Source: Sympetrum striolatum (lineage: Eukaryota; Arthropoda; Insecta; Odonata; Libellulidae). From it: a stretch of 64,000 bases of DNA. Below the pieces are notes generated by a model. It was not told the origin of the DNA, searched no databases, and worked only from the letters and a program-made list of their open reading frames with translations. The stretch lies in contig CANPUZ010000031.1 of the NCBI GenBank assembly GCA_947579665.1, forward strand, positions 1,206,001 to 1,270,000, in the 5' to 3' direction. How positions within the stretch are numbered: the stretch's first letter is position 1; each line of letters begins with the position of its first letter. This document shows positions 11,456 through 20,321 of this stretch, one piece after another. A program made the translations under genes and the position numbers.

Positions 11456-11991
11456 GCCGTTTAATAGCTGAATTTGAAAGATCTTCAATTGGTAGTCTCG
11501 TATTATTATAATAAAATGAACAGAAAGTATGGACGTAATATGCTATATTACGTTCATATTGCCCGCTGAACCTCGCCAACACCATCTGTCGATTACCTAT
11601 GATTTGAGTGAACTATCTGAACTCGGTCACCGGCCAATACATGGAAGTCGACACAGCCTGATAGGGACTACGGTCACGTTTAGCGGTGATTTTCGAGAGC
11701 TACTTACTCGCGGGTACTTTAAACGATCTTGTCGCGTCACAAATTCTTACCTAACGACGTAAAACGCTTTTAATTGATAAATTACGTATTGAAAATGCAT
11801 CAAAATTTAAGTAATAGTGACTTATTACTACAAATTTAGTATTCTTTAATTAAACTGATTTTCGTGACAGCTGCAACGAAGAACTTCCACAGGAATTCTA
11901 CTTTCAAGTAAAAGGTTTACCTAAGTCCTGCGATGGGGTTGCGGCGGCTATCATATTGTTAATATTAATTAATTCCAGAGAAAATATGGAG
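11456..11991. other. Unassigned DNA at the right side of the THAP/P-like insert
   Basis: No coding sequence that I recognise. An ORF at 11,529-11,762 (+) has no familiar motif. The segment near 11,590 (TCGATTACCTA followed by GATTT) is shared in the same orientation with 8,231-8,255, which may mark related ends of the inserted block. Confidence 0.4.
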
Positions 11992-12034
11992 GTCGCAAAG
12001 GATATATATATATAATATATATATCCTTTGCGAC
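11992..12034. repeat. 43-bp near-perfect palindrome
   Basis: GTCGCAAAGGATATATATAT runs into its own reverse complement around a single central base, giving 21-bp arms. It falls close to the point where the Tigger-2 coding sequence is interrupted (about 12,080). It may be a foldback footprint or a very small inverted-repeat remnant. Confidence 0.9.
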
Positions 12035-12079
12035 GACGAGTAGGTTTTTTTTAAACACAAAATGATAGAAAAGAAATAG

Positions 12080-13082
12080 AACTTACCAAGCGTCCGAAGA
12101 TAGTGCTGGATGAGATATTTTGGGTAGTGGACTTTAAAGGTGTAAATTATTCCCATGTCCAGCAGTTGCATCTTACTGGTGCTATTTGGACTCAGAAAAA
12201 GTACTTTGACGTTTGGTAGCACTAGTCCGCTTATTTTACGAACTGGGGCATTATCTGTACAAGAAGTAGTACATTGCGATTCTCGCATGCGCTCTTCCTC
12301 TGCAAGAAAATAATTTGCTTCTGAAAAATGTCCGTCGTCATCCATGCTTTCTTATTACTTTCATAAACACAGGAAAATTTTTCACGCTCTTGAAGCAACT
12401 CGGAGCTCTTGATTTCGCAATCACAACTGGTTTCAACCGGATCCATCTTGGTTACACATCAGCATTACTGTAGCCCTAACCTTAGAATTTTTACCTCCGC
12501 GACATTTTTAACCGCGGGTTCCGAGGGTGGAGTCAGGTAATGCCTTGAAAAAAAAACCTGTTTCATCCAGGTTGAATATATCTCGAGGGGAATATTTAGA
12601 CACCATGTCATCGTTTATTTCATGCCACTGCTCAACGTCTTTTGTGTTGTCGCTACCTTCTTCTCCACAGATTTTCATTGAAGTGATTCCGTATCTTTTC
12701 TTGAATCTATCAAGCCACCCATTTGAGGCTTTAACGTTGTCACACTTCAGTTTAAGAGCCAAAACCTGAGCCTTCTCCTTCAGCATTGGTCCACTTATAG
12801 GCAATTTGCACGCACGACACTTAAAAAAAAAAATTATACGGCTGCCTATCAAGTTGAACAAATTGCGAGGATGAGACGTACTTTGTTTTTAATGATTTTG
12901 TTGTGTGACTCAAACTTTTTTCACTTGAATTGACGATTGCTGCCAATAATGTAGATAGAGAAATGCCATACTTCCGAGCAATTTCTGTTTTTGTCTGCCC
13001 GCGATCACGTACTTCCTTGATAATTGACCTTTTGGTGACCTCGGGGACTTCCTCTTTTTCTTGGTCGGTGATGTTTTATCCA
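12080..13082 (-). pseudogene. Tigger-2 transposase, N-terminal HTH and DDE region
   Basis: From an ATG at about 13,080-13,082, the minus strand gives a basic start (MDKTSPTKKKRK). After a frameshift it gives SIIKEVRDRGQTKTEIARKY and GISLSTL, a CENPB/pogo helix-turn-helix. A second DNA-binding part contains KASNGWLDRFKKRYGI. The DDE domain follows in broken frames: DIFNLDETGFFFKALPD (12,508-12,861 frame), KKAWMTTDIF, then a frameshift inside the DNAPV motif, and LSPNSTSKMQLLDMGIIYTF. Similarity ends after HYLRTLGK near 12,085. The missing middle resumes at 7,662. At least three frameshifts are present. Confidence 0.82.
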
Positions 13083-13330
13083 TTATTTAATAATAGGCAC
13101 ACGGGATACCACAACACAGGCCACCTCCCGCAGAGAGTGATTCTCACTGAATGCGCGCGACTTTTTCTCGCTTGTATATGTTTGTATCCCACGAAATTTT
13201 CACATTTTCTCATCTAAAATACATGGGATGAGGGTCTTCCCAACATAGACGTTCTGGGTTCAGCTGCTCCTGTTTACGGCAATCGTCACCCCATTGTATT
13301 GAGCTCAGTCCGACAAAACCATTTGAAATA

Positions 13331-13510
13331 CTTCGTAAAACCGGGGTTCATTCACTCCTAGGGACCGGCTTCTCACTTCGTAAAACATGAAATCGAGGTT
13401 TTACGTAAAATCGAGGTAAATTTACATGTACAAAGATCGGGACCAGCGGAATGGTTCGTAAAACTGTGTCACTTCGTAAAATCGAGGTTCGTAAAAACGG
13501 GGTTCTACTG
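13331..13510. promoter_or_regulatory. Subterminal TTCGTAAAA repeats of Tigger-2
   Basis: TTCGTAAAA or the close form TACGTAAAA occurs at least six times between 13,331 and 13,500, often followed by (T/C)CGAGG or CGGGG. Related TTTGTAAA(A/T)TT repeats lie inside the left end (3,400-3,435). Pogo/Tigger transposases bind near their ends, so these are plausible transposase binding sites. That role is inferred. Confidence 0.55.
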
Positions 13511-14895
13511 TATATACTGTATTACCCCTCTTTTACACTATTCAAAGGACCAGAAGCAATGTGGTGTAAACGGGGGGAAAGTGTAAATCGAGGGAAACCA
13601 TTTAAGTTGGTAAACATGCTCATAAAAAAGGCTAATGTTTCACAAATGCACGATATTAATACTATGGTGTACTTCATTCTTATTTCTAATACTTACCTTA
13701 AATAAATATCCGATGTAAGTGAAATTAGGCTGATATTACTATACCCTAATTATTTCTACATCCACTGGCTAGGAAAAGGGTGATAAAAATATCATAGAGT
13801 ATTCTTTTCACTTGGTTATCACTCTAGGTAAATGGGTTTAGAATAATCTAAGATTCAAGAAATATTGTTTCTTCAAATGAAAAATATAGATTTTATTGGC
13901 AAGCAAAGTAATCCAATATTGATTTCTGTTTGCATCTCTTATTTCTTATGTCCTCTATTTGTCTTTCAAGTTCATAAAGATGATCAAAATTACTATCCTC
14001 AATATATGATAAATATCTCTGCAAAACTTCCACTTGCCTCAACACTTGTACGCATCACTTCACAACTATCCATTTCTTCATCACTGATAGGGAATTCAGT
14101 GGCTAATTGTTCAGCAGCAAACTCCTCCACATCTCTCTCCTCTGCAGTCACAACAGCATGATCCATCTGCAGATAGTCTTCATATGTGCAGTTTGGCTGC
14201 AACATTTCCCATGCAGCAGGAATCAGGTCTTCTTCTTTTTCTCCTGGCTCACAACAATTTTTGAAGAAGCCCGCTTTCAAGGAGCAATTAGAGATTGTAG
14301 TCTGCTTCACGGCCTTCCAGGATTTTGCAATGAAGTGGAGTGCTTGTAGGACTGAAACTTTAACTGATGCAGGATCCTTCCACCTACCACTCCTTCTAAT
14401 TCTTCGTATTTTGAGTATGTTGCGTATTTCCGTTTCTTGGAATTTGGTCCGCATTATGAAGCACTGGTGGCAATGCTTGCCCTGTTTTTGATAATTGTAT
14501 TTAGTGTGGATAAGGAGATCTGCAACTCACGTGCAAGAGCAACACAGAACTTTTCCATAATAAGGATTTTTTCTTCAATTGTAAACGTCTTTCTTTCCCT
14601 CTTTTTTCCATCACTAAATAGAAAAGTAAACACCAACTATTAAAACTAGAAGGATTTTGCTCCTCAAAGAATCGATGACGCAAGACGAGAGAATGCTGCA
14701 GACTGCGAAACTAGAAAACTCGTCCCATTCTGAGAAAACCCTCATATTCCTCTCCCATCTCACCGACTTTTCACCCTTCCTTTCTAAAGCTACACTCACA
14801 CTGGACTCACTGGACACGTATTCCAATCCGGCCCAACTATGAAACCGATAAGTAACAAAATCCGGAGAACCGCCGAATCTGGATACACGAATATT
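13511..14895 (-). mobile_element. Tigger-3: internally deleted Tigger/pogo remnant
   Basis: The left side (13,511-13,600) has a terminal-like sequence with CTCTTTTACAC and internal GTGTAAA repeats ending CGAGG, similar in style to the Tigger-2 ends. Inside are N- and C-terminal transposase pieces on the minus strand with the catalytic core missing. No matching right end is visible before the LINE sequence begins at about 14,893, so the far end was probably lost. Its left border abuts the TA flanking Tigger-2. Confidence 0.6.
13999..14611 (-). pseudogene. Tigger-3 transposase with the DDE domain deleted
   Basis: The N-terminal part (14,610 down to about 14,386) encodes KRERKTFTIEEKILIMEKF, then ARELQISLSTLNTIIKNRAS, a CENPB-type helix-turn-helix. 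A stop follows, then CGPNSKKRKYATYSKYEELE. Near 14,385 this passes directly, in another frame, to a C-terminal block, DPASVKVSVLQALHFIAKSW, then TTISNCSLKAGF and an acidic tail to 13,999. The region that should hold the three catalytic aspartates is absent. The ATG at 14,609-14,611 is out of frame with the helix-turn-helix. The structure is that of a non-autonomous deletion derivative. Confidence 0.78.
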
Positions 14896-15183
14896 AGTTG
14901 GAGTAGTTTTTTATCTTGTCTTTCCAACTTATTTTCTCCATTCTTCGCCATAGCCACATTTCAAAGCTCTCTATGTATTTTTCTTCTCTCCTTCTCAATG
15001 TCCATGTTTCGGATCCATATAACACAATACTCCAGATAAAGCACTTAGCAAATCTTCCTTAGCTCCATCTTGATGTTCTTTACTGTCAAATGATCTTTTA
15101 TCTTCTGGAACGTTGCCTTTCCCTGAGCTATTCTACTTCTTATTTCCTCTGTACAACTGCCATTAGATGGGATGGTGCTACCA
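14893..15183 (-). pseudogene. LINE C-terminal region, frameshifted and truncated
   Basis: After the frameshift at 15,183 the ancestral frame continues with SNGSCTEEIRSRIAQGKATF and then KIKDHLTVKNIKMELRK. After another frame change near 15,050 it gives AKCFIWSIVLYGSETWTL and then SFEMWLWRRMEKISWKDKI. This is the conserved 'LYG.E.W....EMW.WRRM..ISW.D' block of RTE-like proteins. It stops at KNYSN, about 14,893, where homology ends. Confidence 0.75.
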
Positions 15184-16532
15184 AATATTTAAATTTCTCG
15201 ACCTGCTCCAATTCCTTCCCCTTCAACTTAATTTGTACTGGGCCAGCCTTCTTTGATAACTTCATCACCTTCGAATTTTCAATGTTAACTTTCATTCCAT
15301 ATACCTGTCCTTTTATACTGATTTTCTCTACCATTTCTCGCAGTATTTCTTCACTCTCTGCTATCACAGCCTGATCATCAGCATATTTAATGGTTTTCAT
15401 ACTTGCTCCTCCTACCACTATCCCTCCAATCCCCTCCAAGGCTTCCTCTACCAGTTTGTCACCATATATATTATATAAAATTGGTGACAAGCAACACCCT
15501 TGTCTCACACCTCTGCCAATCGATGTCTGCTTCGTCTCGTCTCCCCCTATCCTCACCACTGCTCTTTGTCCTTTATACAGTTGTTTTAATGCCCTCCTAT
15601 CCTTCCAATCCACTCCAATTTCCTTTAGAATCACCATCAGTTTATCCCATTTCACCCTGTCAAATGCTTTCTCGTAGTCAATAAAGCAGATGAACATCTC
15701 TCTGTCTACCTCCAGTACCCTTTCGCTCAGCATTCTCATGCACCCTATTGCATCCCTTGTTCCCTTTCCTCTTCGAAATCCAAACTGGTCCTCCCCCAAG
15801 TTTTCCTCTATCCTAGTCTCAATCCTCTTCATTATTATTCTGGTCATCATCTTTGTCACATGCGCCATAAAACTGATTGTACGGAAATCTTTGCAAGCTT
15901 GAGCGTTATTTTTCTTTGGCAATGGCATCATTATTGTTTTCAGAAAATCCTCAGGCCATTCCCCTGTGTCATATATCTTGTTAGCAAGATTAGTGATTCT
16001 ACTAATTGCACCTTCCCCTAAGGCCTTCAACACCTCTGCTGGGATTCCATCAGAGCCCACTGTCTCATTGTCCCTCAGGTCTCTTATTGCTCTCTCAACT
16101 TCATCTTTCAAAATCCTTGGACCCATCGAATCCTCTTCGCATGTCCTCTCATCCTCTAGATCTACACTTCCATCGCATTCATGTGTACAGTACAGTTCTT
16201 CTATGTACTCCTTCCACAGAATCTTAATCTCTTCCTCATCTGTAGTTATTTTCCCATTTTTGTCTATCATTCCTTTCTTACTTATCTTTCTATGGTCTCT
16301 CTTAGTTAGACATCTTGCGGTTTTATACATTTCTTCTATTTTCCCAGTCCTCTCCAATTCCTCTATCATGTGGCACTGCCTTTTTATCCAATCCTCTCTG
16401 GCTTTATCTGTCTCCCTCCTCAGCTCGTTATTTAGCTTCCTGTATTTTCTTCTCCCATGTTCTGTATCATCACATTTCCACTTTCTTCTTTCTTCCATCT
16501 TGTCTATCATTTCCTGAGTGATCCACTTTTTT
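15184..16532 (-). pseudogene. LINE reverse transcriptase domain
   Basis: This continues the endonuclease ORF after the frameshift. Reverse transcriptase blocks appear in order: GSDGIPAEVLK, DQFGFRRGKGTRDAI, FIDYEKAFDRVKWD (motif A aspartates), GVRQGCCLSPILYNI, and KYADDQAVI (YADD catalytic box). They are followed by YGMKVNIENSKVM and FKYL. All catalytic aspartates are present. A second single-base loss near 15,183 shifts the expected LGSTI to LVAPSH and leads to a stop at about 15,140. The open frame spans about 450 residues, so decay is recent or slight. Confidence 0.9.
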
Positions 16533-17543
16533 ATTTCTTTGACTTCTCTCCATCCCCACCTCCTGTTCTAGAACCTCTATAATACCAGACTTAATATCAA
16601 TCCATTCTTCTTTAACACATTCTTTCTTTTCTTGCATTCGAAATTTTTCTTCTAGAGCTATAGTGAATGCGGTTCCATCTGATTTCAACTTCTTTACATC
16701 CCATTTCTTTTCTTCCCTTCTTTCCCTTTTCACGTGTTTCAGTTTTGTCTTCAGGTCTGCAATTAACAGGTTGTGGTCCGAGTCTATGTCAGCACCTGGA
16801 AGGATTTTGGCATTCTTAACGCTGTTCTTAAATCTTTGGTTCATTAAAATAAAGTCTATTTGGTATCTATTTATATCCCCCGGACTTTTCCAGGTGTATA
16901 ACCTCCGATCATGATTCCTAAACCACGTGTTTGCCACCCATAGGTTGTTCTCTATACAGAACTCCAACATTTTCTCTCCTCTGTCATTCCTTTTTCGCAG
17001 ACCGTATTCCCCCACCACATTATCTTTTCTACCTTTACCTATGACACTGTTCCAATCTCCCATTATCACAACTCTCACCTGTCCCCTTCCATTTTCTTCA
17101 TACATCTGGGATACTTGTTCGTATACTACCTCCACATCTTCATCTTTTGCATCTGAAGTAGGCATGTACACTTGAATGACTAGAGTATCCACTGGCTCAC
17201 TCCTTATTTTGACTGCTATCACCCTTTCACTAATTGCGATCACTTTAGTGACACAATTTTCTATTTCTTTCTTCATAATTATAGCCACTCCTCCAGTTCT
17301 TCTACTCTCCCCTTTGTACACAATCTTGTATCCATCTAATATTGCTTCCCCTTCTCCCTCCCATCTTACCTCTCCTAATCCAAGAATATCTATTTTGTTT
17401 TTCTCCATTTCTCTCTTTATGTTCTCTAATTTTCCCTTTCTATTCAATGTTCGTACATTCCATGTACCAATTCTTATTTCATTATTTGTTGTTTTCCATG
17501 TCCTTTCCTTTCTGTTGCCATGTGTTTCCTGGAATGCTACCAA
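16533..17543 (-). pseudogene. LINE apurinic-type endonuclease (EEP) domain
   Basis: The product opens near MVAFQETHGN and contains the ordered EEP motifs IGTWNVRTL, LGLGEVRW, YMPTSD, MGDWNSVIG and IDSDHNLLI. These include the Asn, Glu, Asp-x-Asn and Ser-Asp-His residues expected at the active site. The family nicks target DNA to prime reverse transcription. The frame runs open for about 335 residues, then leaves the ancestral frame at a run of six T (plus strand) at 16,527-16,532. There, RNKKVDHSG replaces the expected KKWITQEM that begins the next frame. Apart from this single-base indel the domain looks intact. Confidence 0.88.
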
Positions 17544-17900
17544 CCCGGAGATCCGAATGTGGGTAAGTTTTACCTCCGGAAAAATATTTCATTACAGGAG
17601 CCATGTCTGTTTGTGCGTAGTTCCGTGGAACCAGGAATATCCAAATGGATCTCTAATGCGATGGTTTTCCGTTGCCTTTTGCATCCGTTGGCCATTTACC
17701 TGGCTCATCCGCCTTTGGAGGGGATTTCTTCCCTCCGGGACAAGAGGGTGCCCCATCTTTCCATGGGAGTGAATCCCGGCATTCATTCGGTCCCCTCCCT
17801 CGTTAGCCGCATCTATAGTAGTGCGTTGCCCACTCTCTACCACGAGGAGGTGAGGGTAGGGTGTTTCCCTTCATTGAGTGCTGAGACCTAGCTGGCATTT

Positions 17901-18789
17901 CTCAGACCCTCCAGTACTTTGATGAATAATTACAGGATAAGAAATTGCCCGACTCATTCGAAGAGCGGGAATTGGAAACAAAATAAAAATAATAAATTGC
18001 TTTTCTTTGCACAGCACTATAGGGTGACTCTTGTTCAATATTCAATTTTCTATTTCTTCGCTCGCAAAAAAGAATTTATTGCATTCCAGTTAAAAATACG
18101 AATGAACAAACTCAAATGTATCAAATCCATATCTTTAAACTGTCATATTCGCCCATTAAGGTCTCTATTATGTAACTAAATAAAATTCCGTCAAAATGGC
18201 ATTTGCGGAGATTGAATTGCGCGCTTGCGGAAGAACAGTGTAAAAATACCCAACCGTAAACTGGTATAAGTGACCACATCCGAACAGTATGTGTTTTCTA
18301 ATACTTTCTAAATAAATAAACACTTCATATAAGATTTAATTGGGATCACTCGTTCAGTTTTACTCTAAAACACTTAGCAAATCATACATGGCATTGTCGA
18401 TAAAATGTCTACGAATTTTTGTTGGATTTCGACTTTCTGAATGTTCTCGAAGGACTTCCGTTAATACGACGAAAGAAAGAACATAATTCATTTAGAAATT
18501 AAGTTGAATGATAATTTCTCGTAATGTATACAATGCATGGAATTAAAATTGTAATTTAGCTATCTAATTGTAGCTATCGCTTTCGCCAGTGAGAATTTCG
18601 AAAACACAACCGAAAAGAACGTATACGCATATGTATCAAAAAGTGGCTCCAACAATTTAATTACTTTGAACATTTTCTTGCTCGACTTTCGATAAATTTA
18701 TCTAAAAATGAGAAAATGCGTGTAAGAGAACGAAGCGAAATGAACGAGCGATACGATCCCCATTCCAAGGAATCCGTCAGAGCGACAGG
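17901..18789. other. Unassigned AT-rich DNA
   Basis: I see no gene, clear element end or structural RNA here. Short ORFs are not supported by composition or motif. The LINE leader fades out near 17,900, but its exact 5' end and target duplication are not recognisable. Confidence 0.5.
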
Positions 18790-19330
18790 CGAGTCCCACC
18801 CCGACCTTCCAGCGTACCCTCCTCCCTCACGTTTCCCTATATAAATCCTGAGCTATCAGCGCTCATTCCATTCTGCGACTCAACGTGAGAACGACGAGAG
18901 GTCGAACCGAGACCTCTCGAGAGCGAACACCTGAAGCCGAATTACTTGAGACTCCTCAGTGACGACCTTTCATTGCCTCATTACTTCAGAAGAGGTTTCT
19001 TACGCAGGTTCACCTTCTGGCGTTGACGCGGAGGATTGACCTCCTGCTTTCGACTGTTAATCGGGAGAATGTGTTCGAAGCAGTTCACACGAAAGAAATA
19101 TCCAACACTTCGCTGAGGACACCAGTCACCGGAGGAATCTGGTCATCTCAGTCCAGTCAAAATCCACGCCGTTTTCCTGCAGTTCGAAATACCTGGACCA
19201 TTCGACCCATGTTGAAGAGTTAAATTGCGGAGATGACCGATCGATCTCTTTTTTGAAAGTCCACGTTTTGACCACCAAAATTGGCAGCCAAATTCCCTGG
19301 GTTCCAAGAACATTTCCGACAAAATCGTCG
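18790..19330 (+). promoter_or_regulatory. TATA/initiator promoter-like segment, possible LTR fragment
   Basis: This stretch is clearly richer in G and C than its surroundings. It contains TATATAAAT at 18,838-18,846 with TCATTC (arthropod initiator-like) about 25 bp downstream at 18,863-18,868. It is followed by a transcribed-looking leader with no long ORF. The arrangement resembles the U3-R part of an LTR or the promoter of a retroelement. No paired LTR, TG...CA ends or primer binding site were found, so the identity is open. Confidence 0.35.
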
Positions 19331-19340
19331 CCGAAAAAAC

Positions 19341-19342
<2 letters not shown>

Positions 19343-19379
<37 letters not shown>

Positions 19380-20321
19380 CGAGTAAAATGTAGCTTGCAT
19401 ACTGCAAGCAGATCGTCAACACTTATTTCATATGTGCATCATATCGGGACGGTGATAAAAAGAACAAAAAAAGATTGAAAATATTCTTAAAATTCGCTGC
19501 AATTTAATTGTCTGGCATCGAACCCGGGTCTTTCTGGTGATACGCCCTATGCAGTATAACAGAAAATCACCACCTCTAACTATGTGTGAAAATTCAAGCA
19601 GAAATGTTGGCTTCAACTGCCCCAAAGGACGTCCTACTTTTCCCATATATTCCTTATGAGAGAAATTTTAATGTGCTCTGGCATCGAACCATGGTACAGC
19701 ATGGTCATATCTAATTTTTTTCTTAAACCGAGTCATAATATACATCTTCTAGCAAAGCAAGATTTTCCTATTATTTCGATTAATACATCAAAATAAATAA
19801 TGAAAACTAACTCAATGCATTTTAAATGGGGGATATATTTACCATCTGGCTTCGAACCCGGGTCTTTCTGGTAATTATTTCTATGCAGCACTAAAGAAGA
19901 TCACATTCTTTAACCATGATTGAAAATTCAAGCAAAAATATTAGGTGCAACTGCCTCAAATGACGTCCTACTTTTCCCTTATATTCCTTATGAGAGAAAC
20001 TTTTATGTGCTCTGGCATCGAACCCAGGTACAGTAAGGTCTTATCTACATTTTTTTCAAAAACTATGCTTAATATACATCTTCCATATAATCGAGAACTT
20101 CCTATCATTTCGATATGTGCATGAAAAAAATAATGAAAATCTACCTCAATGTATTTCAAATGGCCAATTTTTGCATCGACCTAGCATCGAACCTAGGATA
20201 TTTTCCGTAAAAGTCATTTGTTGTTTCCGCTATCTCCGTAAGAAATGCATTGAGAAGTGCAAATGGCCCTCTGGGATCGAACCAAGGACCATCAGCGAAC
20301 ATGCTTATTCTGTAGCATTCT
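19343..20321 (-). repeat. tRNA-like (B-box-bearing) repeat, right copy, inverted
   Basis: This is the reverse-oriented partner of 1-866. A (TA)n tract at 19,343-19,375 is followed by CGAGTAAAATGTAGCTTGC, matching the inner end of the left copy. TCGAACC-type motifs (B box on the minus strand) follow near 19,517, 19,683, 19,856, 20,015, 20,188 and 20,276, mostly 160-173 bp apart. Copies of the sub-repeat TATTCCTTATGAGAGAAA occur at about 19,647 and 19,981. The outer end passes directly into the satellite at about 20,322. Confidence 0.65.

Larger units (their letters stand above)
3353..13510 (-). mobile_element. Tigger/pogo-type DNA transposon (Tigger-2), split by nested insertions
   Basis: The left end starts CAGTAGAACC at 3,353 and the right end, read on the minus strand from 13,510, starts with the same CAGTAGAACC. 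Both are flanked by TA (3,351-3,352 and 13,511-13,512), the target duplication expected for Tc1/mariner-pogo elements. Transposase pieces on the minus strand appear in the right order: helix-turn-helix and DDE region at 13,082 to about 12,080, a C-terminal piece at about 7,662-7,390, and the acidic tail at 3,929-3,558. The gaps are filled by Tigger-1 (3,930-7,387) and by a THAP/P-like block (about 7,663-11,960). Subterminal TTCGTAAAA repeats lie inside the right end. Confidence 0.8.
14893..17900 (-). mobile_element. RTE-like LINE (non-LTR retrotransposon), 3'-truncated
   Basis: One long minus-strand gene encodes an endonuclease (EEP) domain followed by a reverse transcriptase, the layout of RTE-clade and related non-LTR elements. 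Upstream of the ATG at 17,543 about 350 bp of GC-richer leader is present (to about 17,900). The coding sequence breaks off at about 14,893 within the conserved C-terminal region and passes into unrelated DNA, so the natural 3' end is missing. That is unusual, because LINE copies are normally truncated at the 5' end. Clade assignment rests on motif style, not on phylogeny. Confidence 0.82.

Noticed and set aside
15390..17891. Several plus-strand ORFs of 70-198 codons opposite the LINE
   Set aside because: They are antisense shadows of the endonuclease and reverse transcriptase frames and show no independent motifs.
19023..19223. Small plus-strand protein-coding gene
   Set aside because: It lies in the leader-like segment downstream of the TATA box, is short, and has no recognisable domain.
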